Source of the DNA: a virus
Strand: one strand, 5' to 3'
IMG/VR virus record: IMGVR_UViG_3300009420_000037
Location: 1 to 36,242 of that record
DNA length: 36,242 bases
The position numbers and the translations under genes are program-made. Position 1 is the first letter of the stretch; every line of letters begins with the position of its first letter. Under the pieces are notes generated by a model. The model worked only from the letters and a program-made list of their open reading frames with translations, was not told where the DNA came from and did not search any database. Below are positions 9,315 through 16,501 of this stretch, in pieces.

Positions 9315-10595
9315 TTAAAATAAATCGTTAGATGTTATCGATTTTGATTTCTTACTGTAGTTAATACTTCTTTTATTAAAGAAATCAGTATGTTTTGTGG
9401 TTAAAATTTCATCGTCAAACCATTCTGTGGTTTCCAATAATGTCTCGTTGATATCGAAAATACTATCTACACCAATAGAGTTTAAGGATACGTTAAATCT
9501 ATTCTTAATAAACTCCATGGTTTGATTTTTAGTTAAAAAGTCAAGGTCCCCCTTTTCAAATATCCAATTAACTATATCTACCTCAGCCTCATACGCTTCT
9601 CTTGTAGATAGTACTAAATCTTCAACTAATTGTGGTGTCCACCAATTTGGGTTTTCTTTCTTAATTAAATTTATTAAATCAAAACCAAACTCAGCATGTA
9701 TGTTCTCTTCTTTAGATGTTGCCTCAACGGCATTACTAATACCTTTTAATTTGTTTTTATGTTTATTAAATGACATAATAACTAAAAATTGTGAAAATAG
9801 CGACACGTTTTCAACAAACATTGAGAATAGTACAATAGATTCAAAATAGTCTTTATCGTCTACAGATTTAGAGTTTGAGAGCGCCTTTTCTAAATATTTA
9901 ATTCTTCGTCTTACTTGTGGTACTTCTAATAGATTTTCAAATTCATTATTTAACCCTAATAGTTGAATTAAGTGTGAGTAAGCATCCGCATGTCTAACTT
10001 CTGACTCTGCAAATGTTGCTCCAACATTACCAATCTCAGGTTTTGGCATTCTTTTATAAATGTCACCCCAAAATGACTTTACCGCGACTTCAATCTGTGA
10101 AATAGCTAACATTGCTCTTTCAACTGCAGATTTCTCTTTTTCATTTAAATGTACTTTATAGTCTTGTATGTCAGACGTGTAGTTAAACTCAGTATGTACC
10201 CAATACGAATGTCTAATTGCGTCAACATACTCATTTAGATTTGGGTACTCATAAGGTTTAAGATTAATTCTTTTTGAAAAGATATTAGGTTGGTTTTTAG
10301 CTCGATAAATGATGTATTCTTTTGCAACATAATTTAATCCATTATCCATTAATTTATTTTCAACCATATCGTGAATTTCATCCACATTAGGTATATTATC
10401 TTTATTTCCTCTGAAAAGACTTTTAGTTGTTAGTCTGGCTATTTTTTCCGCCATTTCAGAATCAACTTCCCCAATACTTTTCATTGCGTTTAATATTGCA
10501 GTTTCAATCTTTTCAGATTTAAATACTACCTTATCACCACTTCTTTTTATTACGTAACGAATGTCTTTATAGACACTATCAATTAGACTGCTCAT
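9315..10595 (-). CDS. nrdB: Ribonucleoside-diphosphate reductase small (radical-generating) subunit with N-terminal ATP-cone
   Basis: A 426-residue class I RNR beta subunit. Residues about 12-104 are an ATP-cone ('YVIKRSGDKVVFKSEKIETA', ending 'YVAKEYIIYRAK'), the allosteric activity domain usually found at the N-terminus of NrdA. The ferritin-like core follows. Probable metal ligands are Glu169, Glu199 and His202 (ExxH), Glu262, and Glu297/His300 (ExxH). Tyr206 sits four residues after His202, the classical tyrosyl-radical position. ATP-cones on NrdB have been described in a minority of bacteria, including the flavobacterium Leeuwenhoekiella blandensis. dATP/ATP control of overall activity is therefore expected to act through this subunit. 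The metal type and radical class cannot be settled from sequence alone. nrdA follows after 25 bases, helicase precedes by 23. Confidence 0.95.
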   Translation of the reverse strand: MSSLIDSVYKDIRYVIKRSGDKVVFKSEKIETAILNAMKSIGEVDSEMAEKIARLTTKSLFRGNKDNIPNVDEIHDMVENKLMDNGLNYVAKEYIIYRAKNQPNIFSKRINLKPYEYPNLNEYVDAIRHSYWVHTEFNYTSDIQDYKVHLNEKEKSAVERAMLAISQIEVAVKSFWGDIYKRMPKPEIGNVGATFAESEVRHADAYSHLIQLLGLNNEFENLLEVPQVRRRIKYLEKALSNSKSVDDKDYFESIVLFSMFVENVSLFSQFLVIMSFNKHKNKLKGISNAVEATSKEENIHAEFGFDLINLIKKENPNWWTPQLVEDLVLSTREAYEAEVDIVNWIFEKGDLDFLTKNQTMEFIKNRFNVSLNSIGVDSIFDINETLLETTEWFDDEILTTKHTDFFNKRSINYSKKSKSITSNDLF

Positions 10596-10618
10596 ATTGT
10601 TATTCTTTTTAAAAAAAT

Positions 10619-11998
10619 TTATATTTTACTTTCCCTTTGTTTTCTCTTTTGTAGTAGTTCTTGAATACGTACCTTGTTTTTCTCCTCTTTCTGTTCTTCC
10701 ATACCTAAAAAGGTAACGCTTGAATCCGTATCAATCTCTATCATTTCGTTATCGAATTTACAATTTTCGAATACAATTCCATCTTTACCAATTCTTGATT
10801 TAGTAATTGCGATAGTTGCTAAATTCATTTCTTTCTGTTGTAGGGATTTTGCAATAGAAATAATAACGTGACCTACTTGAGCTTTTTTAATTGAACCCCC
10901 CATTTGGTCTGTGGTCACAACTTCAGAAGATATTGACGAACGGTTACCTTGAGTGGCAGTCCATCCCGCAATATCCAATTCATGACACATGGATTCAAAT
11001 CCTCTCATAACTGAACCCTCACTTTTCCACTCATCCCCTAAATTTTTATCGGGAACAATACAATCAATGTAGTCGACCACAACTAAGTCTAATTTAATTC
11101 CCTCAGCAATCATCTTACGCATTTGATTCTTTATCTGATTCATCGTTAATGTATCCGAAGGTAATTTTTTTAAAATAAGTCTGTTAGGTGCGTTTTCTTT
11201 AATCTGTCTAACTTTTTCCAAAACATCTTCTTTATATACTGACAAATTATCGGGTGCGATTTTTGTCCACATAGTGAAGTGTTTTCTTTGTATAATTTTA
11301 GGGTTATCCTCAAAAAATATTTGTAAAACATTATAACCTAAGTTAAATGTATTATTTGCAATCTTACTAAGAACTGTGGTTTTACCTACACCTGTCGGCG
11401 CTAAAATAACACCAATTTCACCTTTTGCTAACCCACCTTTCAATAGGTTATCTATACCTGTTATTCCGAGAGGAATTGGGTGTCTGAAATCATCATCCAA
11501 TACCTCATCTAAATTAAAGAAAACGTCTGCAGTTCCCGTATCAACTTCTCCCACCTGTAAAGCCTCTCTAACCATTTCCTCTAAATGGTCATAAGATTCA
11601 AAATCACCTTTATCGATAATTTTTTGAGCCTTAGTCATAACTTTCTGTAACTCTTGTTGTTTACAGAATTTTAAAGCTTTTTCTTGAACATATTGGTACC
11701 CATCTTCAGGTGCGTCAACTACCTGAGTTATCATATCTAAGACCATTTTTTGAGCCATAGGTGATGAAACCTCAGATTTAGTTATTTGTTCAAGTGTTGA
11801 GAATGAAGGAGCGTGTTCGTATTTGTGATAATACTCCTTGGTCATCTGCATGATTAACTTAAAATATTGATTGTCAAAATATTTTGGTTCGAGAACGTCT
11901 ACAATTGAACTGGCAAAATCCTTATATAGGATAATATTATTAAGTATTTGTAACTGAAATGTGTTTCCGAGGTACCCGAAATTTTTTTCTTTTGACAT
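10619..11998 (-). CDS. gp41: Replicative DNA helicase, DnaB/gp41 type
   Basis: A 459-residue hexameric helicase that unwinds the replication fork 5' to 3' and partners the phage primase. The N-terminal ~150 residues are the helical DnaB-like N domain ('NFGYLGNTFQLQILNNIILY'). The RecA-like motor follows with Walker A 'APTGVGKTT' (Lys206-Thr207) and Walker B hydrophobics ending in Asp ('LDLVVVDYIDCI'). 'ATQGNRSS' and 'MGGSIKKAQVGHVIISI' match the later DnaB-family motifs (H3/H4). The length equals typical T4-like gp41 (T4: 475). The leader carries a TATTTAT motif 33 bases before the ATG. nrdB starts 23 bases downstream. Confidence 0.95.
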   Translation of the reverse strand: MSKEKNFGYLGNTFQLQILNNIILYKDFASSIVDVLEPKYFDNQYFKLIMQMTKEYYHKYEHAPSFSTLEQITKSEVSSPMAQKMVLDMITQVVDAPEDGYQYVQEKALKFCKQQELQKVMTKAQKIIDKGDFESYDHLEEMVREALQVGEVDTGTADVFFNLDEVLDDDFRHPIPLGITGIDNLLKGGLAKGEIGVILAPTGVGKTTVLSKIANNTFNLGYNVLQIFFEDNPKIIQRKHFTMWTKIAPDNLSVYKEDVLEKVRQIKENAPNRLILKKLPSDTLTMNQIKNQMRKMIAEGIKLDLVVVDYIDCIVPDKNLGDEWKSEGSVMRGFESMCHELDIAGWTATQGNRSSISSEVVTTDQMGGSIKKAQVGHVIISIAKSLQQKEMNLATIAITKSRIGKDGIVFENCKFDNEMIEIDTDSSVTFLGMEEQKEEKNKVRIQELLQKRKQRESKI

Positions 11999-12031
11999 AT
12001 TTTATTGCGTTTTAATCTTCTTTTGTAAATT

Positions 12032-12038
12032 ATAAATA
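12032..12038 (-). promoter_or_regulatory. TATTTAT leader motif upstream of the helicase gene
   Basis: Coding strand AACCA-TATTTAT-AATTTACAAAAG, 33 bases before the helicase ATG, overlapping the last codons' downstream flank of the 150-residue ORF (which ends at 12042). It is the only copy inside the DNA metabolism block. Confidence 0.42.
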
Positions 12039-12041
12039 TGG

Positions 12042-12494
12042 TTAAACTAGTTGATAATCCATGTACTCGTATGTTAAATTTTCACTTGAAAAAGTGTCAG
12101 TTAACTCACGAAGTAACTTTTTTAGGTGTGGGCGTACGTCCACAGTGTATCTTGTCTTAGGTGGGTATAATTTAGCGTCCCATATTCTATGACAAATTGT
12201 CTCATCACCAATTTTAATATAAATATTAAAGTACTCGTCACCGTCAGTATTTGACGTGTCTAAAAGTTCAGGGTTAACCGCAATATGACTAGCATTTTCA
12301 GTTAAATAATTAGACGCTTTAGCCTTTAAGTCGTCTTGAATCACTTCTGAAGCGGTTTTTACTACTTCATAAAGCTCAACACTTCCCCTAGCTTTAGGAT
12401 TGTACCCTTTAACATTAAAGTACCTCTGTACAACAAAGTTATCGTTTAGAGTCATTAAGAACTCTAATTTGGTTGTTTCTGTTTTTTCTTTCAT
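12042..12494 (-). CDS. Hypothetical protein coupled to the exonuclease gene
   Basis: A 150-residue soluble protein I do not recognise. It has mixed alpha/beta character, with no signal peptide, membrane segment or obvious nucleotide-binding motif. Notable segments are 'FVVQRYFNVKGYNPKARGS' near the N-terminus and a C-terminal helical part 'VRPHLKKLLRELTDTFSS'. Its ATG overlaps the TGA of the exonuclease gene (ATGA), the hallmark of translational coupling. The location between exonuclease and helicase suggests a role in replication or recombination, but this is position only. The T4 gp59/gp61 slots lie in comparable places, and I see no helicase-loader or primase signature. Confidence 0.85.
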   Translation of the reverse strand: MKEKTETTKLEFLMTLNDNFVVQRYFNVKGYNPKARGSVELYEVVKTASEVIQDDLKAKASNYLTENASHIAVNPELLDTSNTDGDEYFNIYIKIGDETICHRIWDAKLYPPKTRYTVDVRPHLKKLLRELTDTFSSENLTYEYMDYQLV

Positions 12495-13507
12495 CTTAAA
12501 CGTTTTTTAGTTTTAAATCTTCTTTTTTCTTTTCTTGTTAATTTCATAAAAGGGGTTAAAAATTCAACCCATGCATTATCATGTTTTGGTAGATACTTAA
12601 AAATTCCATCACTCATCATCATTCTCATTAGATTTTTATAACCTCTACCATCTGGGTCTAAATTTTCTGTATGGTATTGTTCAGTAATTACTTTTGAGTC
12701 TTCACTTAATAATGGTTGAGACAAATCTACGAGTTTTTTATTGATTATAAAAAATTCTTCACCGTAAATTCCTCTTTTTGTTTTACCAGAGAGTAAATTT
12801 TGTAATGCTCGATTGTCTTTATCCGTTTTATGTAGTTCCTCTGCACGTATTATAATATCGTCAATAGTTACTACACTATCAACTATTTTGGGGAATAACT
12901 TAACAAATGTTTTTTCACCCATATATTGAATACCGTCAATATTATCAGATTTATCGCCTGATATAATTTTAAAAGTTGCTATGTTCTGATGTGGGATGGA
13001 GATATCCTTTAGAGGTACCAAATCTCCGTTTCTAAGGGTTATCTTCTTCATCGGTTGGTACACTTCCACTTTGTCTGATATAAGTTGTGTGAGGTCCTTA
13101 TCTGAAGAATATATAGTTTTATATTCATTTTCAGATATCTGACAGTAATACGCAATTAAGTCATCGCTCTCAGTATCTTTAACCGATACTTGCCTAATGA
13201 ACATTTCTTCAAGATATGCTTTAACTTGTTGTACCTGCCATTCAAACGATTCTCTTTTTGCTTCGTTTAATGTCTGTTTACGATTACCCTTATATTCGGG
13301 TGAAATAAGTTTTCTTTGGGACGAGTTATTCTCCCCATCCCAAAACACAATCACTTTATCGTGATTGTGTTCATTAAGAAACTTTTTGATTGTATTAACA
13401 AAATGGTATAAACCTCCAATATGTTTTCCCTCATGATAGAAATCTCTTACTCCATGAAAACCTATTTTAAATAAATTATTTCCGTCAATTAATAATGTTT
13501 TAACCAC
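12491..13507 (-). CDS. 5'-3' exonuclease / flap endonuclease (T4 RNase H, Pol I N-domain family)
   Basis: A 338-residue FEN-superfamily nuclease expected to remove RNA primers and flaps during lagging-strand processing. The metal-binding acids are in their usual order: Asp8 in 'LLIDGNN', Asp57 in 'FWDGENN' followed by the 'PEYKGNRK' helical-arch start, Glu113/Asp115/Asp116 in 'ESDDLIAYY', Asp136/Asp138 in 'SSDKDLTQL', and Asp185/Asp188 in 'ISGDKSDNI', the entry to the helix-turn-helix. T4 RNase H (Rnh) is of similar length (305). The start codon is GTG at 13507, because no ATG precedes the IDGNN motif. The stop overlaps the next gene's ATG. The very basic C-terminal tail (RKEKRRFKTKKR) may contact DNA or gp32. 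Confidence 0.94.
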   Translation of the reverse strand: MVKTLLIDGNNLFKIGFHGVRDFYHEGKHIGGLYHFVNTIKKFLNEHNHDKVIVFWDGENNSSQRKLISPEYKGNRKQTLNEAKRESFEWQVQQVKAYLEEMFIRQVSVKDTESDDLIAYYCQISENEYKTIYSSDKDLTQLISDKVEVYQPMKKITLRNGDLVPLKDISIPHQNIATFKIISGDKSDNIDGIQYMGEKTFVKLFPKIVDSVVTIDDIIIRAEELHKTDKDNRALQNLLSGKTKRGIYGEEFFIINKKLVDLSQPLLSEDSKVITEQYHTENLDPDGRGYKNLMRMMMSDGIFKYLPKHDNAWVEFLTPFMKLTRKEKRRFKTKKRLR

Positions 13508-13525
13508 TTTATTTGTGTTAAATTG

Positions 13526-14530
13526 TTACTGTTCTTTTTTTTCCTCTTCTAACTTAAAGTCACCTTCAACTCCGATAACTTCTTTCCAATACTCAGATTG
13601 TTCACCTTTGTATTTTTCAATTGATTTTTTTTCCTCAGTACTTTCTTTACCCGCCAAGAATCCGTGAGGAGTTACAATTATTTTCCCATCAGCATACCCT
13701 AATCCGTTGATATGATTTTTCATTACCGATATTTTTGTTCTGGACGCGAACTTCACTTTTCTTTTGTTCTTAACTGCAGATATAGTGGTAGTACCCGCGT
13801 CTTTTTGATTACCAAATAAGAAAACTAAAGAAGAGTTTAACCAAATCGCTTCACCCCCTTTACTCTTTATCTTAGGTTGACCAAATGGATTATCAGGAAG
13901 TTGTACCCAAGGTTGATTAACGATTAATAAAGTGTTTTCATACTTAGAATCCGCTCTACGCGAACCCGATATTCTTTGGTTGATACCCATACCTATTTTA
14001 TCCGCTAACGTGGACGCATTATGCATTTTACCACCTTTACCATCAAAAGTCATTTTGCATGGTACTGAACCTACGGAATCCCATAAGAACAATAAGTCGT
14101 AATCTAACTCACCCTTAGACTGAGCATCTAATAACTCATTAATAAAGTCAGTTATTTGTTCTATATAATTAAAATTATTATTAAAAATAAAAAACCCGTC
14201 CCAATCTAATTCACCCGTTTCTTCATCAACCACTTCATTACAATCAAAACCCATAAGTTTTGCGTGTTCAAAAGACCATTTTTGTTCCGTAATAATGAAT
14301 ACAGGTAATATACCTTTTTTCTGCGCGTCTACCGCGGCTTTTACTAACGCAGTTGTTTTACCCGTATCTGAATGTCCTAAAAACATATTTAAATGACCTA
14401 TTGCTGGTCCGGGTAATCCGACAGCATCTAAGAAATCCTCACCCAAATCAAAAAACCTTTGTGGTTTATATTTTGCAGATGTAGAAAATTTCTTTTTTAT
14501 ACTACTAAAATCTTTTTTCTTTATTGTCAT
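13526..14530 (-). CDS. uvsX: UvsX/RecA-like recombinase
   Basis: A 334-residue RecA-fold ATPase for strand exchange and recombination-dependent replication. Walker A is 'GHSDTGKTT' at residues 52-60, Glu82 sits in 'FIITEQKW' at the catalytic glutamate position, and Walker B is 'LLFLWDS' ending at Asp151. The conserved region 'INQRISGSRRADSKYENTLLIVNQ' and the loop 'KSKGGEAIWLNSSLVFLF' match the UvsX/RecA core. It is shorter than T4 UvsX (391). The C-terminus is Lys/Glu-rich. It lies downstream of the gp32-like gene, its functional partner, with a stable hairpin in the 72-base gap, and 18 bases upstream of the exonuclease. Confidence 0.93.
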   Translation of the reverse strand: MTIKKKDFSSIKKKFSTSAKYKPQRFFDLGEDFLDAVGLPGPAIGHLNMFLGHSDTGKTTALVKAAVDAQKKGILPVFIITEQKWSFEHAKLMGFDCNEVVDEETGELDWDGFFIFNNNFNYIEQITDFINELLDAQSKGELDYDLLFLWDSVGSVPCKMTFDGKGGKMHNASTLADKIGMGINQRISGSRRADSKYENTLLIVNQPWVQLPDNPFGQPKIKSKGGEAIWLNSSLVFLFGNQKDAGTTTISAVKNKRKVKFASRTKISVMKNHINGLGYADGKIIVTPHGFLAGKESTEEKKSIEKYKGEQSEYWKEVIGVEGDFKLEEEKKEQ

Positions 14531-14548
14531 ATTTTTTTAAGAATAATA

Positions 14549-14576
14549 ATGGTAACGACACGAATGTCGTTACCAT
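14549..14576 (-). promoter_or_regulatory. Stable 12-bp hairpin with UUCG loop between gp32 and uvsX
   Basis: Perfect inverted repeat with 12-base arms (14549-14560 and 14565-14576). On the coding strand the loop reads TTCG. It is preceded by an AT-only run of ATTA repeats (about 14577-14594) and ends 18 bases before the uvsX ATG. There is no U-tract after the stem, so it is a poor intrinsic terminator. An RNA-processing, stability or translational-control element between an abundant SSB message and uvsX is plausible but inferred. Confidence 0.7.
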
Positions 14577-14602
14577 CAATTAATTAATTAATTAGTTTTT
14601 CT

Positions 14603-15463
14603 TTAAAACGGTAGATTTGTGTCTACACTTTCACTTGATTGTGGGTCAATGGTTTCTTCAGTCTTAGTCGGCTCATTAGAACCCCCTAATACCACTTCAG
14701 ACGAATCGTCTCCATAAACGTACTTTTTTAAATCTGTATTCCAAACAGGTGTCTCACCTCTTGCAATAGCCTCTAAGTATTCTACGGGTTTCTGAGCGTA
14801 CACGTCCTGCCATGTTGACCCATCAGTCATCCATTCTTTCATCTGAGCTTTGTCTTCATGGATTACACAAGGGTCGTCATACATAACTGTTTGAACAACT
14901 GTGTACTCAATACCTTTAGGTGTTTTCGCCTTTGAAAGTTCGACCATTAGGTCACGACCTTCATCCGCATTTGTAATATCTCCCTTAGCTTTCCATATTG
15001 GAATAATCTTATCTAAAATACCTTCTTGTTTGTAGTTATCTTTGAATCTCCAAAATTTAGGTCCGTGGTCTTCGTTTTCTCTATCGATAAGTTTTACAAT
15101 ATAAAATTTACGTGGACGATATTGTCTAGCTAAATCTTTATCTGATTCTTTACCTGTTGAGATTAATTCTTCGTAAACCTCAGTAAGAGGTGAACGTTCT
15201 CCGTCATTTTTTCCTGGGTCATATAGTTTTGTCCATTTACCGTCAACCTGTACTTCATGGTACCACACTTCTTTAAAAGGGGATGAACCATCAGGTGTTG
15301 GTAAAATACGTACTCTTTTCTGACCTGATTTCGTACCTTTTGGTAGGTAAGTGGTGAAATAACGTTTTAGTCTATCTTCTTGTGAGATAGATTGTTTTCC
15401 TGTGTTTGTTTTTGAAGTATTTTGCTCATACTGAGCCAATACTGCGTCTAATGCATTTGCCAT
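14603..15463 (-). CDS. gp32: Single-stranded DNA-binding protein, gp32 family, without the zinc cysteines
   Basis: A 286-residue gp32-like SSB that coats replication-fork ssDNA. The family core is visible: 'QKRVRILPTPDGSSPFKEVWYHEVQVDGKWTK' and 'ARQYRPRKFYIVKLIDRENE' with 'KFWRF', both typical of T4-like gp32. The zinc site known in T4 gp32 (His64, Cys77, Cys87, Cys90) is not preserved. A His is present at 69, but the following loop ('LYDPGKNDGERSPLTEV') has no Cys, and the only Cys in the protein is far away in 'DDPCVIH'. The C-terminus is acidic/Ser/Thr-rich and ends 'VDTNLPF', closely resembling the bacterial SSB C-terminal tip. It is the first gene after a strong terminator and has its own sigma70-like promoter candidate. 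Confidence 0.92.
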   Translation of the reverse strand: MANALDAVLAQYEQNTSKTNTGKQSISQEDRLKRYFTTYLPKGTKSGQKRVRILPTPDGSSPFKEVWYHEVQVDGKWTKLYDPGKNDGERSPLTEVYEELISTGKESDKDLARQYRPRKFYIVKLIDRENEDHGPKFWRFKDNYKQEGILDKIIPIWKAKGDITNADEGRDLMVELSKAKTPKGIEYTVVQTVMYDDPCVIHEDKAQMKEWMTDGSTWQDVYAQKPVEYLEAIARGETPVWNTDLKKYVYGDDSSEVVLGGSNEPTKTEETIDPQSSESVDTNLPF

Positions 15464-15513
15464 AGTTTTTCTGTTTTCTCTGTTTTTAAATTATTATCGT
15501 TTACTCAAGTAAT

Positions 15514-15541
15514 AATATAACAAAGAAACTCACTAAGTCAA
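15514..15541 (-). promoter_or_regulatory. Sigma70-like promoter candidate for the gp32-like gene
   Basis: On the coding strand TTGACT (15541-15536) and TATATT (15519-15514) are separated by 16 bases, close to the -35/-10 consensus. It starts 5 bases after the terminator stem and would give a leader of roughly 45 bases to the gp32 ATG. The TTTG within TTTGACT also resembles the -33 element of Bacteroidota promoters, but no clean TAnnTTTG follows. Based on pattern and context only. Confidence 0.45.
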
Positions 15542-15546
15542 ATAAA

Positions 15547-15572
15547 AAAAGACCATTAATGAATGGTCTTTT
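15547..15572 (-). terminator. Intrinsic terminator after the 206-residue acidic protein gene
   Basis: An 11-bp stem (15547-15557 and 15562-15572) with a 4-base loop and a GACC/GGTC core, followed on the coding strand by a run of seven T. It begins 27 bases after the stop at 15600 and closes the tail/hub block before the gp32 gene. Confidence 0.9.
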
Positions 15573-15599
15573 AGTATTATTTATATTTGTGTTTGGGTT

Positions 15600-16220
15600 T
15601 TAATACTCTTCTTCAAATGGTGTATCAAATGATTTCCTAACATCACTATCGGTATAACTCTCCACTTCATCGGAAGTTAAAACATATTCATTTTTTCCCG
15701 TTTTTTCCATGTCAGGTCCTTTGTCCATAAAAAAGTCAGTTAACTTTTGATTGTAAGGGTAACTATCTAAACTCCTTAACGATAATTTTTCTTCAGGAGA
15801 CTTTTGACGGTACTTCTCAACTTTATTTTCTAAGTCATTAATCTTAGTAATTATAGTGTCCATATCGGATAATTTAGAAGTTAAGTCGTTTAACCTATCC
15901 ATCATACTATCCATGTACTCTTCTTGTTTAGTTGACATATCTTTTTGTGCCGTAACTAAATCGGTAATATCTAATTCCTCAGTACCACTATCTTCTGAAC
16001 TTACTGAATCAACTTCAGGTTCACCAACAACTTCAACATCGGGGTCAGACGCAACATCTACTGGTTGTACGTCATCCATTTCAAGTTCATCACTATCTAA
16101 ACTAATTTCTTCTTCACCACCGTCAATAGGTTCAGGTAAAGGTATTTCTTGTTCCGAAATATAGTGGTTAATATTATTATATTTACGTATTTCTTCTAAT
16201 ATTTTTTTATCTACAGACAT
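15600..16220 (-). CDS. Acidic coiled-coil hypothetical protein
   Basis: A 206-residue protein I do not recognise. Residues 1-25 form a short amphipathic helix-like head (KKILEEIRKY, then 'HYISEQ'). Residues about 26-90 are extremely acidic and Pro/Val/Ser-rich, probably disordered. Residues about 90-145 show heptad-like spacing ('MMDRLNDLTSKLSDMDTIIT', 'INDLENKVEKY'), a likely coiled coil. The C-terminus 'SDVRKSFDTPFEEEY' is acidic. Such architecture fits a scaffold-like, chaperone or small virion protein. Its location between the hub gene and the replication block does not decide. ATG at 16220, 12 bases after the previous stop, with a terminator immediately downstream. Confidence 0.88.
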   Translation of the reverse strand: MSVDKKILEEIRKYNNINHYISEQEIPLPEPIDGGEEEISLDSDELEMDDVQPVDVASDPDVEVVGEPEVDSVSSEDSGTEELDITDLVTAQKDMSTKQEEYMDSMMDRLNDLTSKLSDMDTIITKINDLENKVEKYRQKSPEEKLSLRSLDSYPYNQKLTDFFMDKGPDMEKTGKNEYVLTSDEVESYTDSDVRKSFDTPFEEEY

Positions 16221-16232
16221 TTTGTTTTTTTT

Positions 16233-16457
16233 TTAACCGTTTAAAAGCGTCTTCACCCCTTCAGGTGTTTCAACTCTTAAAGTCCTATTTAATTTCATAG
16301 AATTATCAACTCGTTCTATAAGGCCATCTCTCATTCTTACGGTATAACAGTCCCCAGTGTCTAAATCACAAACTTCTTTGTAACCGTTACCTGTATTTTT
16401 TTCAGTAATTCTAGTGTCTTTTGACAAATACTGGTCTAATAATGTTTTAGTATCCAT
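16233..16457 (-). CDS. Small hypothetical protein with paired cysteines
   Basis: A 74-residue protein of unknown function. The centre 'YKEVCDLDTGDCYTVRMRDG' has two Cys seven apart in what looks like a beta-hairpin, followed by strand-rich sequence ('TLRVETPEGVKTLL'). No membrane or signal segment is visible. It starts 12 bases after a TATTTAT motif and is followed after 12 bases by the acidic coiled-coil gene, so the two probably share a transcript. The beta-rich composition is compatible with a small structural or accessory tail protein, but nothing more specific can be supported. Confidence 0.82.
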   Translation of the reverse strand: MDTKTLLDQYLSKDTRITEKNTGNGYKEVCDLDTGDCYTVRMRDGLIERVDNSMKLNRTLRVETPEGVKTLLNG

Positions 16458-16469
16458 AATCTTTTATTT

Positions 16470-16476
16470 ATAAATA
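16470..16476 (-). promoter_or_regulatory. TATTTAT leader motif upstream of the 74-residue gene
   Basis: Coding strand TTA-TATTTAT-AAATAAAAG, 12 bases before the ATG. The local sequence TATTTATAAATA is a perfect palindrome, so it also contains the T4 late consensus TATAAATA on the same strand. Confidence 0.48.
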
Positions 16477-16501
16477 TAAGCAAATTACTCTTTTTCTTAA
16501 A

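Noticed and set aside
14577-14602. ATTA tandem repeats considered as a replication origin or iteron array
   Set aside because: Only a few units of AT-only 4-mers, no spaced iterons, and no initiator gene adjacent. Kept only as an AT-rich tract.
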